64,000 nt of DNA from Notospermus geniculatus (GCA_002633025.1 NMRB01000026.1:1-64000); one strand, 5' to 3'; shown: positions 43,070 through 53,877, counted from the stretch's first letter. Notes: generated from the sequence alone by a model not told the origin. Numbers and translations are program-made.

Positions 43070-43200
43070 CAGGTCCCGGGCCACTTGTGCGTTTTGCGCT
43101 GCGTGATGCGTCAAATCTTTTGTTATTTTCCGCCGTTCTGCTTCCAAACAAAAGATTTGACGCATCACGCAGCGCAAAACGCACAAGTGGCCCGAGACCT
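43070..43200. mobile_element. Hairpin MITE with the shared apical loop
   Basis: The arms GGGCCACTTGTGCGTTTTGC and GCAAAACGCACAAGTGGCCC are inverted. The loop TTGTTATTTTCCGCCG (43120-43135) is identical to that at 9161-9176. Confidence 0.8.
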
Positions 43201-43201
43201 T

Positions 43202-43345
43202 AGGGTGGCTACACACCTAACGCGATTCGTTGACGCATGCGACAACGCCTTTGCTATTTTCCGCCGCACTGCACGCAAACAATTGCGTTGACGCATGCGT
43301 CGCCCAATCGCATGCGAATCGCGTTAGGTGTGTTCCTACCCTTAC
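43202..43345. mobile_element. Hairpin MITE with the shared apical loop, different arms
   Basis: The arms AGGGTGGCTACACACCTAAC and GTTAGGTGTGTTCCTACCCT are inverted. The loop TTGCTATTTTCCGCCG (43251-43266) matches the neighbouring hairpin although the arms do not. TTA flanks both sides. Confidence 0.8.
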
Positions 43346-43889
43346 ATGTATACTCGACAGCCGATATTGCTGCAACTGTTGATTGTTGCATTGAATCCCT
43401 TGCAGCTGTATGGCCGGCGGGCTTTTAAACCGCTGGCCGTGGACCGCCGCGCGTATAAAGCCCCGTTTATACAGAGCACGGTTTGCGTCCGGGCCATGCC
43501 TACATTCCTGCACGCTACATCGTAGTACCTTACGAGTGGAAGCAACCACCGGCAATGGCGTTTCCGGCAACGATGGGCGACTGGCTGAAACAGCACCAAC
43601 TGATCAGATGCTCAAACAGGCCGATGTGCGCGCACCCGCAACGCTATTGCGGACCGTTGCCGTTAGTTCCAGCCAGTTGCTCATATTCTACTCGTTGCCG
43701 ACCGTTACTTTTAGTTCTCTTCAGTCGCTTTCGATGTGCGCACGCTAGCAATGAATTTCCTTTGTTTGTGGAGCACACCTGGTCATGTGATGGAATCCCG
43801 AGTGGTCCGATCGGAAGACATCGTCGACAATTTCGGTGTGGCATTCAGTACAGTTGCCTATCCGATGTCCGCGCTCCAGATTGAAGACT

Positions 43890-44135
43890 GGATTGTGCCA
43901 CTTGTTGCCGCAATGCCTCCGAAACAAAGAGATTCGTGCGAAAATCGCGCGCGATGGGGTAAATCGCGTTCAGTGTATCCCTAGCCTAAGGCTAGGGATA
44001 CACTGAACGCGATTTACCCATCGCGCGCGTTGTTTCTTTGTTATTTCATGCCGCAATGCCTCCAAAACAAAGAGATTCGTGCGAAAATCGCGCGCGATGG
44101 GGTAAATCGCGTTCAGTGTATCCCTAGGCTAACTG
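43890..44135. mobile_element. Hairpin MITE, one full copy and one half copy
   Basis: A full hairpin at 43986-44130 (AGGCTAGGGATACACTGAAC and complement) has loop TTGTTATTTCATGCCGCAA. A half copy precedes it at 43895-43985 and meets it head to head. Confidence 0.75.
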
Positions 44136-44244
44136 ATGTGCGCGGAACGCGTACATCGACAGCGACTGTTGCGTTCAGTAGTAATGTTGCTTCCAGTCGC
44201 AAGGTCGATGTACGCTAGGCTTTTGTAGAGTGCTCGTGAAAAGA

Positions 44245-44416
44245 TTTCGTCCAGTTGGTGAAGTTGATGTTTGACGAGGAGTTTCTGGCATGCCATTTGA
44301 GAAAAATGGCATCTTGGCCGGATGAGGCGAATTTTCTGCGGGATCTGCAGAAAACCCGCCGGGTGACAAGAGGAATTTGTTGTTTTTGAACACCGAGCAG
44401 TTGAACAACGCCGAAG
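44245..44416 (+). promoter_or_regulatory. Leader (5' UTR) exon, copy A1, of the cystine-knot-like gene
   Basis: The segment TCGTCCAGTTGGTG, then GAGTTTCTGGCATGCCA, then ACACCGAGCAGTTGAAC, ends at donor CCGAAG|GTAAGT. It is conserved in copies ending at 54751 and 55470. Conservation stops being exact after the donor. No ATG opens a long frame, so it is most likely the untranslated first exon, spliced to the coding exon at 47659. The transcription start is not visible. Confidence 0.45.
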
Positions 44417-44500
44417 GTAAGTGACAAATTATTTGGTCTTTACTTTATCAATGTGTTTCCGCTTTGCCAGTCTTCTTCTTTTACTTTGTATTCGTTGCTT

Positions 44501-45234
44501 AAGGGCGAGCCATCATTGTGAATTTTCATATTGCTTCAATCCAGGCCCCTCTGAGAAAAGCAACAAAGACATCCCCAGTTGACTGTTTTTTTAGTCCAGT
44601 GTGATCACTGTGCTTTATAGACACGGAAAATGAGGAAAGTCCCAAGGATTACAGCTTAATTACACTACATAATCGTAAACAAAGAAATTCACCAAACACG
44701 AAAAACAGGTACAATTTTCTTGGAGAGGAAGCATGTAAATGACACATTGAAGGTGTGGCAACAATGTCACAAATCCATAGAACCTGGGGTGGCGAGGGTG
44801 TCCTGACATACTCTTCATGTACACCATACACGCTCAGTACAAAAAGGACAACAAGGAAGTAAAATCCAAATCCAATATGGCCGCCCTGTTTTGGAAAAGC
44901 TGGCTGCACGCATGGAATTCACATGCCGAGTACTCTATACCTGTTGAAAATATTGCTGTCAAAATGGGTGAACTAAATAGAAAAAACCTCGAACTTTATG
45001 ATCCACTTGTCGTTTGATCCTCAAAATTTACCATTTCGTGGGAAAGTGTACCGATTACTAGTCTTTTGTTTCAACTTCCAAGATACATCCCATTCAATTC
45101 CTTTTGACTTATAGGCCCCGCAGGTGCCTTCATTTCCGTCATATATCTTGTACTTTTATGGTATTTTGACATTTTTTATTTACAACGCCTGGCCACGTTT
45201 CAAAAATTCACAATGATGGCTCACCCTTAAGCAT
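44501..45234. mobile_element. TTAA-bordered TIR element, about 734 bp
   Basis: The ends TTAAGGGCGAGCCATCATTG and CAATGATGGCTCACCCTTAA are inverted. The interior (44540-44990) matches 140-500 in reverse. The corresponding position in unit B (TTGCTTTGGCATTTATG, 54850) is uninterrupted. Confidence 0.8.
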
Positions 45235-45284
45235 TTATAGAACATGAAATAGAAACGGGTTTCTAAGGTGAAAAACATCACTTC

Positions 45285-45470
45285 CTACCAGATTCGAACC
45301 CACAGACCCTCGCATTAGGCATAAATCACCAGCACTAAGGGGCAGCACGCCTTAACCACCAGGCCAAAATCCCCATCCTCCATAAAAGATGGTTTAAACG
45401 AGGCGTCCATCAGTGCCCTGCGAGTAGCCCAAACAATCTCCGAACCAAACAGTTTTATGTTTTGCAAGGG
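45285..45470 (-). repeat. tRNA-derived SINE-like segment
   Basis: On the minus strand it reads TTTGGCCTGGTGGTTAAGGC (A-box-like) and later GGGTTCGAATCTGG (B-box-like). The copy at 27835-28015 is truncated before the B box. Confidence 0.6.
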
Positions 45471-45849
45471 GTCACAAATAATTAGGAGATACAATGAATT
45501 AAATTGAATTGAATTGAATTTTATTTGCTCAACATGACAATGCTTAGAGCATTCTTACATGTGAGTGACTCTTCGGCGAGCCCAGCTCTCTGTGCAGTCA
45601 CTTCGTTTCAGCTTGGACAGCGCGCCCGAGTAATTAGTTATGCACCGCAGCGACCAATGAAAATCGAGATTACAAAACAGCAAAATGGCGGATACGAATG
45701 ATCGCCCTTCCACATCGATCAAAATATCAGTGAAAAAAAGAGCTGGGGCCTCCGGTTTATGCCAGTTTTTGGGCTAGTTTTGTTGATTTTAAAAGAAACA
45801 TGAATATTGGAGTTGTTATTTGACAAGCAAAATACTTTCCAAACACAAA

Positions 45850-46160
45850 AATTGATCTTAGATCATGGCAAGCAAACAATGAATAGTCATAACCTCCGCT
45901 CAATATTGGGCAATGAAACCGCGGCGCTGCCAGCTGTCTCGGTAGCTCAGTGGCTAGAGCGTGTGGCTAGTAAACGTTAGGTCCCCGGTTCGACTCCCGC
46001 CTGGGGCAACTTTTTTTCACCACTTTTCCTGTCTCCTTTTTTTTCTCTTGGCCTTTTCTTTTTTCTGTAAATACTCTCAATCCACGGAACAAATATGTAA
46101 TCTGCTGAAATATGGACTTTCGTAATTTAGAAATTATTCGTACATGTAGCATCATTTTAA
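45850..46160 (+). repeat. tRNA-derived SINE-like element, copy 1
   Basis: GTCTCGGTAGCTCAGTGGCT opens a tRNA-like fold. The acceptor stem pairs with CTGGGGC (several wobbles), the D stem is GCTC/GAGC and the B box is GGTTCGACTCC. The anticodon stem is degenerate, so it is not a functional tRNA. A T-rich tail of about 130 bp is shared with the copy at 46930-47240. Confidence 0.65.
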
Positions 46161-46519
46161 TAGTGTTTAATAGCAGAGAGGGCCACTCGCCAACACCTCC
46201 TCATGAATAATTAATGAGGACCATCAGCTCGCTGAGCAAGGCTGAATTTGTTCACTGCACATCCATCCGGCTCGCTGTGCAACTGCGCAACACAAATCTG
46301 CTCAGAGAGCGGCTCGCCATCCAAGAGCATGACGGATCGTTGCACAGAAAGCGGCTCGCCAAATAACACCAGCCTTCTTACATTCTTTAACACATACATG
46401 TACATTTGTTACAAGATGGCGGGGAAGTTACAATATTTTTTATTCATAGAGCGCAGAAAACTCCAAATACGGCTATCAACATCTACACATATTTCAGTTT
46501 TGAGGGGTTTCATGATTAA

Positions 46520-46870
46520 TCATATCTTATAATGTGTTGAAACTTTTGAGAGAAAAATCGATAAATTTTGCAAGGTGGGATTTGCCGAGTTAAATAAACT
46601 TGTTAATTTATGAATGTTTGGATTTTCATAGAAATGTCTAGGGATATAGTTCTCTCTTAAATTCATAAAAAAGGGGCACACAAAAATTGCAAGAAATTCA
46701 TCGCCAATAGCCATATTAATGCATTTAGTACACAGTCTTTCCTCTCTTGGAATTGAAGAATATCTACCCACTTCTATCGGTAAACTATGATTACTGCACC
46801 TAAATTTCGTCAGTGGAATTCTATGTTTAGGCGATAGGGAAGGAACATGGAATAGAAACCGGTTTCTAAG
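46520..46870 (-). pseudogene. LINE C-terminal fragment
   Basis: The minus frame encodes IPLTKFRCSNHSLPIEVGRY, then REERLCTKC and FLAIFVCPFFMNLRENYIP. This is the cysteine-containing region found downstream of the reverse transcriptase in CR1/Jockey-like LINEs. It ends at a stop after the SIFLSKV block, as these proteins do. The reverse transcriptase itself is absent, a typical 5'-truncated or fragmented insertion. Confidence 0.65.
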
Positions 46871-46929
46871 GCGAACGACATAGGTTCCTACCAGATTCGA
46901 ACCCACCGACTCTCGCATTAGGGTTTAGC

Positions 46930-47240
46930 GTTTATACATGTATGCTTGCCGAATACAGAAATTGGTCTCAGGTGGCAAGCAAACAATAGACCACCGGTCA
47001 CCACGGGCCTCTGAAACCCTCAAAGCTGTCAGCTGTCTCGGTAGCTCATTCGGCGAGCGTTTGCCTACATGTATTAATACCGCAGGTCTCGGGTTTGACT
47101 CCCGGCGAGGGCAATTTTTTTCACCGTTTTTTCCTGTCTTGTGTTTTTCTTTTTGCCTTTTTTTGTACATTAATACTCTAAATCCATCGAAATAAATTAC
47201 CGAACTGTTCAGGAAAATAATTAGCGGACGGCACATAGCC
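46930..47240 (+). repeat. tRNA-derived SINE-like element, copy 2
   Basis: GTCTCGGTAGCTCATTCGGC, with the B-box-like GGGTTTGACTCCCGG and the same T-rich tail as copy 1. The anticodon arm cannot be folded properly. Confidence 0.6.
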
Positions 47241-47660
47241 TAGTAAAATTATCTAACAAGGACTATTTTCAGGATGTTTGTCATTTTAAGGACGAATAAA
47301 AACTGCTTCACAATTAAAAACATGTTGCTTTTCCATCGTGCAGTACACAGCACATGACAAGCACACGGTATCCTAATCATGCACTGCTTGCCAAACAAGG
47401 ACTTTTTTCAGCATTAGATGGCAAGCATGGTTGCCAAACAAGGATGAAAAAGTGAACTGCTCGGCAAGAATGCTTGAGAGATAAACCCGGCCTTTTTCTA
47501 TTCATACTGCCTTTTCATGATTTTCTTCCTGATTCCGACTTGAAAATTATTCAAAAGGCTAGCGTAAAGAAGGCATGAGTTATCTGTCTCTGCCTCAAAC
47601 ACGTCACGAAATTATTTCTCCCAGTTATGGTATAAACTAATATTTTCGCTTATTTCAGAA

Positions 47661-49678
47661 ATGAAACCAATTTATACCGTGATTCTGATAGCAGTGGCAC
47701 TGACTGCCTCCTTCTTGGGTAAGTTGAACAGAATTATAAACGCAATACTGGTACCAAATTTGTGAGCCCCTCTGTCGTTTAAAGCGAATGGCTCGCGTGG
47801 TTTGGGTGGTACGTCCCATAGAGAGTGAACCTAGTCTCCAGGCAAAGCCATGCTCCAGTCATAGGCAAAACCTGTGCAAATATGCGAACGTGCACCTGGG
47901 GACGAGGTTCCATTAAAAATTTGTTTAAAAAAATGGGTTAATTACAGTCGGTCAAAATGTACATTTTTCATTTTTATACTATTCACATTGATTTCGAAGC
48001 GGTAGATTTTGCAGAATACGCCTCCGAAGTTTGGCTCTCTAATGCATTTCCCATTAAACATGTTAAACTAAAATCCTTCTTTCGCCTTTTTCTCAAAACG
48101 GCGCTTGATTTGAGGACATGTCAACAAACCCCGCGAGCCATTTGCTTTAAGAGGCTTTCTATTTTGTTGGGGTCCGTAAAGGGCTCCGCACACTGGCGAC
48201 TAAAATGGGGCGACTACCGATGCGACTACTACGTCGCCTGCCATAATTACCTTTGCGGTCGATCAATGATGTCATCCACGACATCACTGATCTTCCAAAG
48301 AAGCATTTGTCGCAAACAAGTCAACAAAAACTAAAAAAACTGAAAAATGTTCAGTCGCTTCTGTGGTCGCAAGGCCGGTCGCCTACAAAATCGCTCGAAA
48401 AAATCGCTAGTGTGCGGTGCCCTTAATGGGCTCCGCACACTGGCGACTAAAATGGGGGCGACTACCGATGCGACTACTACGTCGCCTGCCATAATTACCT
48501 TTGCGGTCGATCAATGATGTTATCCACGACATCACTGATCTTCCAAAAAAGCATTTGTCGCAAACAAGTCAACAAAAACTAAAAAAACTGAAAAATGTTC
48601 AGTCGCTTCTGTGGTCGCAAGGCCGGTCGCCTACAAAATCGCTCGAAAAAATCGCTAATGTGCGGTGCCCTTAAAGCATGGCGCACACGAGCGACTAAAA
48701 TGGGGGCGACTGCCGATGCGACTACTACGTCGCATGCGATAATTACCTTTGAGGCCGATCAGTGATGTCATCTGCGACATCACTGATCTTCCAATGAAGC
48801 ATTTGTCGCAAACGAGTCAACAAAAACTAAAAAAACTAAAAATATGTTCAGTCGCTACTGTGGTCGCAAGGCCGGTCGCCTAGAAAATCGCTCAAAAAAT
48901 CGCTCGTGTGCGCCATGCTTAAGGGGACCACTGCAGGCTAAAGCCACACATTTGCGAATTGTTTCCAAACGAAGAGTTCTCTGTTTGCCTACAGATTTCA
49001 ACTAGTTCACCTTCGTTTTATTGCCAATTTTAATACGATGTCTGTTCGTTTCAACAAGATTCGGATTCTCACATTTTTTTGTCTGGTGTTTCATTCAAAC
49101 AGATTCAGCGGACGGGTAAGTTGCGCCTGTATGCGTGTAGTGCTGAAGGGTATTTTGGTTGGCGGCAAGGACCCTTATTTTCAACACTGTTTCACCGTGG
49201 AGAATCGGCAGCGCAGTAGCCGAGTTTTTCAGGTGGCAGCACTGGTATCCGAGTCGAACATGCCTTTTGCACTGAAAAAAAATTCCGGCTTATGTTGAGT
49301 ACTTTGGACTACTCATCGGTCATTTCGTCCGTGAGATGAGTAGAAAGGTTCTACTCGCTACGAGTAGTACCTTTCTACTCAATATGAGTACCTTTCTGCT
49401 CATCTCAGGGATAATGATTACCCCGAAAGTACTCAGTATGATTAGAATTTTTTTTCAGTGTGGATTGCCTTCCTTTCCTTTCATTCATTGCCATTTTCGT
49501 ATGTATCACTTTCAGATGTATCCCACAAGGTGGTGACTGTAGTGGGAGAGGAAGTATTTGTTGCGGTTATAACCATCCGTGTGTATACTCGTCTTGGTTC
49601 GTTAAGGGCAGACAATACAGGCAGTGGAAGTGTTTTGTCCCCGGTAATACTAGTGGGAATCGCAAAGCAGGAAAATAA
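47661..49678 (+). CDS. Secreted cystine-knot-like peptide gene (three coding exons)
   Basis: Exons: 47661-47718 (acceptor ATTTCAG at 47658; donor TTGG|GTAAG), microexon 49103-49115 (13 nt; AACAG| and |GTAAG), and 49516-49678 (acceptor CTTTCAG; stop TAA). Phases 1 and 2 fit exactly, giving 77 residues. Residues 1 to about 22 are a signal peptide with core VILIAVALTASFL. The mature part has six cysteines, C25, C32, C39, C40, C46 and C63, spaced C-x6-C-x6-CC-x5-C-x16-C. This is the pattern of inhibitor cystine knot (knottin) peptides, which include defence peptides, protease inhibitors and channel-active peptides. The C-terminal tail is basic. An AATAAA lies at 49864. The function is unknown. 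The gene sits in duplicated unit A; unit B repeats exons 1 and 2. I know of no named relative. Confidence 0.7.
47777..48153. mobile_element. TTAA-bordered TIR element, about 377 bp, in intron 1 of the peptide gene
   Basis: TTTAAAGCGAATGGCTCGCG and CGCGAGCCATTTGCTTTAA are inverted. A partial copy is at 30055-30300. Confidence 0.75.
48177..48922. mobile_element. Three tandem TTAA-joined MITEs of about 248 bp each
   Basis: Units at about 48177-48426, 48427-48675 and 48676-48922 are joined by TTAA. Units 1 and 2 have ends GGGCTCCGCACACTGGCGAC and TCGCTAGTGTGCGGTGCCC (unit 2 has an A for G). Unit 3 has AGCATGGCGCACACGAGCG and CGCTCGTGTGCGCCATGCT. The interiors are nearly identical. No coding content. 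Confidence 0.85.
49103..49115 (+). CDS. 13-nt microexon of the peptide gene
   Basis: It lies between TTCAAACAG and GTAAGTTGC and encodes the end of the leader (D-S-A-D-G across the two junctions). The homologous microexon at 57983-57995 in unit B has the same length, borders and frame despite base changes. Confidence 0.65.
49265..49462. mobile_element. MITE in intron 2 of the peptide gene
   Basis: CACTGAAAAAAAATTC and GAATTTTTTTTCAGTG are inverted ends. Inside, GAGTAGAAAGGTTCTACTC and GAGTACCTTTCTGCTCATC form further hairpins. Confidence 0.75.
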
Positions 49679-49863
49679 ACCATTGGAGGAGAGTTGTGTG
49701 AACACATACTACCACGCATTATTCAATTGCAAGACGTCAAAGTTGATCAATAACAGAGTGGCATGTAATGAATGTGAATGTAGGGGCCTACATTTACTTG
49801 TACCGAAACCGTTGTATCATGTATTGCTGCATCAGAATACTGTATGTATGTGTTTACTAAATG

Positions 49864-49869
49864 AATAAA
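49864..49869 (+). terminator. Polyadenylation signal of the peptide gene
   Basis: AATAAATAAAAATAAT about 186 bp after the stop codon at 49678; the AATAAA hexamer is the usual eukaryotic signal. Confidence 0.55.
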
Positions 49870-49880
49870 TAAAAATAATA

Positions 49881-50640
49881 CAAAATTTTGTCTTCGACAT
49901 CGTTATATTCAGTTAAGTAGAGGTCGCCACCATCGTTCCTCGCCGGCTAAGACCTCTGAAGAGGGCTGGATTCAGCACAAGATTCTTGTGCTCATCGATT
50001 TTGCAAATCATTTGATAAAGTAGCCTAAATATAGCGAAAGTTTGTTCTAGTATTTGTAAAAATACTACTATTTTAACCTTCCGTTGGCGAATAAATGTTT
50101 TATTACAGGAGCACGGCATTGGATCTCAAATGCGTTATTTGACTGCCGACATAGAGGGAGCCACTTAGCGGCAGTAAAACGAACTACAAACATGCATTAC
50201 AAAATGTACGTAGTAAATCGGGTCAATTCGCCGACAACGTAGTTAGTCCCTGGGTTGGAGAGTGGCGCCGGCTGTCGAGACAAAGTGGCAATACCGTGGT
50301 CCTTTAAGGAATAAAGTACGAACTCTTTCGAATTCCTACGCAATTGGTTGTGCAAGAGTCAGAAATTCATCCGCCGTCAGCAATGCATTTGCACTGTGCA
50401 AAAGTAGTACCGGTCTAGCCCTTTCCAGAGCTTAATGTGGCATTGAACTCTGGGTACGAGATTGTGATGGCGCATGACGCGGTTGTCAGTCGACCATGTG
50501 ATTTGCAGGACACTCTACCAAGTTCCAAGTTAAAAGGTGTTGTGTAGGCCCACCAGTCATGCCGGTATCTGAGTATTCACAGTGGGACTGGAAGCTGGCT
50601 GTGTCAGATACCACCGAGATGTGAAATTGCAAACTGGAAC
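49881..50640. other. Stretch without a recognisable gene; TTAAAGGA repeat inside
   Basis: 50140-50312 is the inverted copy of 36090-36265. The remainder shows nothing I can support. Confidence 0.5.
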
Positions 50641-50679
50641 TTTACTTTTGATTCTGGGTGGAACGTGGAACGTGGATTA

Positions 50680-50935
50680 GGGTGTCCCGTATTTTCCTCC
50701 CATATTTTTGTCTTCCATGGCGTTTGTTCGAAAGGTGAACTTCTTGTGATTTGTCCCCCATCCTACTCCTGTGTGACATCCAGGCTAACCTGGGTTTTGC
50801 ACTTAGTTCGCACGGCTCACACCACAAACCCCAGGCCCACTCCAGAAGAAAATCTGTCAGGAATGCTGTTCGCTCCTCTTGTGGTGCACCCCCACTGCAA
50901 ATACGACATGATTGTTTTTCAAATTAAATAAAAGT
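50680..50935 (+). pseudogene. Possible decayed relative of the cystine-knot exon
   Basis: In one frame, GVCSKGELLVICPPSYSCV resembles the exon-3 block with GDCSG, ICCG and PCV spacing. A preceding TGTCTTCCA in another frame mimics the first cysteine (CIP). An AATAAA follows at 50928. One half of the CC pair is missing and a frameshift is needed, so this is a weak resemblance. Confidence 0.25.
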
Positions 50936-50939
50936 TGTT

Positions 50940-51480
50940 GTCAAGAAGAAACTTTCGTCCGATAATTATAGCCTATAACTAGATCGCAGGAAAAAAATAT
51001 TTTTTTTGTTTATTGCTGTTTTTGCATAAATACATCATATCGTCCGGAATGGTTGCTAGATGAAACAGCCCAACCTCGACCAATCAGATTTGAATTTACA
51101 TCGCCATACAAGAGCTGAATCCAGAAGTAAACATTGCTGCACCATACATGCCTTCGGTGTCTGTAACGCAGTCTCTGATTGGCCACCCTGTTGATCTGTG
51201 GCGGCTGACACGAATTTCATTGGATTGAATCGGCGGTGTTGGTGTGGAGTTAACGGAATGCCATCACCGCCGGTAAATCGGCATGCTGTGTGAGGGAATA
51301 TAATTACCTCTCTCCTACACTTGAAGGACAATATGAAAATGCTTCCATCTCCTGTGGAAGGAGAAAAGAAAACTGCTTCCTACTCCTGTGTAAGGAGCGT
51401 ATAAATCTGCTTCCTATTCCTGAAAGGAGAATGGAAAACTTGCTTCTTTCACCTGTGTGGACGGAGAACAGAAAACTGCT
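50940..51480. other. Stretch without a recognisable gene
   Basis: The segment 51330-51440 carries four imperfect repeats of TTCCT(A/T)(T/C)TCCTG(T)G(T)AAGGAG. Open frames on both strands show no domain. Confidence 0.35.
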
Positions 51481-51617
51481 TAGACTGGTTCTCGTCTTAG
51501 CTCCTACGCTGCACTCTTGTGGCGCTCATTCCACAACAAATGGGACGGATAGTCGCACCGAATAATGAGCCTACGAACTCCCTGGAAGGTACTGAGGCTC
51601 CAAAAGGGAGTGGTGAC

Positions 51618-51895
51618 TGTAGTTTGGTTCCTGAACTCACCGCTAGGCGCAGAAGAGTTCGGTGTCGGCCTCGTTTGATCTTGAGCTCACACAAAGAATT
51701 CTGTGTGTCTGACGTCACAGAGGGTAGACTGGTTCCCGGTTCCATTTAACATACCGTGAGCTATGGTGGGACCGGGAACCAGTCTATCCTCTGTGACGTC
51801 AGGCACACACAATTTCGTGTGTGGGGTCAAGGTCAAACGAGGCCGATACCGAACTCTTCTGCGCCTAGCGGTGAGTTCGGGAACCAAGCTGACCG
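51618..51895. mobile_element. Foldback element with arms of about 125 bp
   Basis: CTCACCGCTAGGCGCAGAAG and CTTCTGCGCCTAGCGGTGAG are inverted. The arms end near the centre with ACTGGTTCCCGGTTCC and GGGACCGGGAACCAGT. Confidence 0.8.
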
Positions 51896-53327
51896 CTTCG
51901 CCGCAGTTCGCTTGCTGTGTGCACGCAGCTTTCAAGTGACCATGAATGAAGGGTGCTTCAACTAATGGGGAGCGCCAATTGGTCACGTGATGACTACTGA
52001 TAGAGCAGACGAGACACCTAGCGTTGACCTATGCCCATTGTTCGAGAGATGCGGTTCACCAAGCACGGCCAATCACACCTTGATTCGTCATGAATAATAG
52101 GTGGCATTGGTGTACTATCAGTTCAAAACCACGCGTATATTCTCGCGTGGTCTGCGTGATCGGGGTTCCCTATTCCATTCCTAGAGTCATGTGTACATCA
52201 GCATACAGTGAACAACATGCCTGTACATATATGTTAAATGCATGTGAGTCGTGCTTCAGATTCCTATCAAAATCTAATTGATATCAGTCATATATTTCTG
52301 GTATAGGCCTATTGATTGTGATTTGCCGAAACTGTTCAACTTGGTTCCAATCGAATTTCAATAATTCTCGTGTCATTTTCCTGCTGAGTGTCAGAGTGGT
52401 GCAGCTGTCACATCCACTGCCAAACTCGGGTTTGATGACCGGTCGGGGCCAAATGGTAAAATGTGATAGAGTGGGGTGTTATGATCTTCGATATTTCATT
52501 TCGAAAATTCTAAATTCTTGTTGTTTTGTCACCCCTCTATGTCCATCTTATTTTTTTTAAATCAGCAAACTGATCATTTTAAGTATTTTAATTGGATCTC
52601 AAGGGGACCATTGCATAGCATAGATGATGTCATGTATGCTCAATGCTTATTTATGAAGGTACAACCAATAGGCCTAGGCAGTCACAGTATTAGCTCATTC
52701 ACTACAAAGGTCGTCAGCCTATTGACACTAGTGACATCACAATTCATGGCAATAGTCTCCATGGATTGATAAAAATTTAAAAGTTTTCAATGAGTGGAGT
52801 CTCCCTTTAAGTTCTCCATTGTTGGATTTCCATGAAAATTCTGGAATGAACAAGGGTATTCAAGGTTAGATGATGCTCATCAAAAGGGCCTGTTCAAATC
52901 GAAGTATTGAATTTGGGCATCGCTCATGATTGATTTCTAGGATTAGGCCAAAAAATATAATTATCTGTTTCTTGTCCAGCAACTCAGCGGAAATTGATGC
53001 GAGTAGGCGTCTTTTTTAATTTTCAAATATTTTTTTTCAGTTGTCTTCATGGATGGAGGAAATATTACCAGCAAACTATCTCTCTACATGTTTAAAGTAC
53101 AGGTTTCATGAAAAATAAAGATGATTTCAAAAAAAGTGACGAAGCATTTCTATGCATTGTATAGAAGGCGCTGCGTAAGCAAAGTGGGAAAATTTGAAAT
53201 TGGTGAAAAAGAAATTCGGTGCCAATGGTCCGGGAATGACGTTAGCGCGGACAAGAAACAGATAATATTTTTTTTGGTCTTACAATCGACAAATGGAATC
53301 AACCTTTCACTGCAATGGCCTGTCAGC

Positions 53328-53440
53328 GCCCATTCTTCCACAGCAGGGTTCTCCTCGTTTCCAATGTCACACAAACCTTGTGTGGGAGATTGTGAAGAGG
53401 AGCGAGACCAAAGCCCTGCTATGGGAGAATCCCAGAGCCG
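53328..53440. mobile_element. Hairpin MITE (CACAGCAGGG), copy 3
   Basis: TTCCACAGCAGGGTTCTC and AAAGCCCTGCTATGGGA are inverted. It is orthologous by flank to copy 2 at 42231-42347. Confidence 0.7.
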
Positions 53441-53689
53441 AACTGACAGCCTTGTCCAATTAATTTCAGGATGGTCATCAGAAGTGCCTGTTGAAATCGA
53501 CATAATGAGTTCCCTCGCTTTAGGCACAAGATTCTGGAAGTTGACTTCGGGGCCATCTTCACGCAAAATTCAAAATTCCATATTCGTGTGGCCATCGGGT
53601 GTCTAATTTCGGGACAGTTTGACACGGGCATTAAAGACAGCGGATTCCGCTGCCTGTTGTGGCGAGCGGAGCGGTTTCACAGACATTGG

Positions 53690-53877
53690 GCCGTATTTTA
53701 GAACGTTCCTTTTAAGGTCCACCTTAAATCTATTGATCTCGATGGTTTTACAATAGACTAAAGCCTGCCGCACACTGGAGCTATCTGCTGACCAAATAGT
53801 CTTGAATGACTTTCAGCAGATAGCTCCAGTGTGCGGCAGGCTTTAAGGCCGACCTTGACGTTAAAAATACGACCCAT
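53690..53877. mobile_element. Nested pair of hairpin MITEs
   Basis: The outer element (GGGCCGTATTTTAGAACG ... AAAAATACGACCC) is split by an inner, almost perfect hairpin at 53757-53847 (AAAGCCTGCCGCACACTGG and complement). Confidence 0.8.

Larger units (their letters stand above)
38830..49880. repeat. Segmental duplication, unit A
   Basis: Matching blocks in the same order as unit B (51880-58280): GTGTGCACGCAGCTTTCAAG (38858 / 51920), ATGAAGGGTGCTTCAAC (39232 / 51946), GTCATGTGTACATCAGCA (39262 / 52184), CATTTCGAAAATTCT (40091 / 52499), ACAAATGGAATCAACCT (42190 / 53291), leader exons, the signal-peptide exon and the microexon. The units differ mainly by transposon insertions. Confidence 0.75.

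Noticed and set aside
45930-46015. tRNA gene at the GTCTCGGTAGCTCAGTGG sequence
   Set aside because: Acceptor and D stems pair, but the anticodon and T stems do not; the tail is shared with 46930-47240, so it is a SINE-type repeat.
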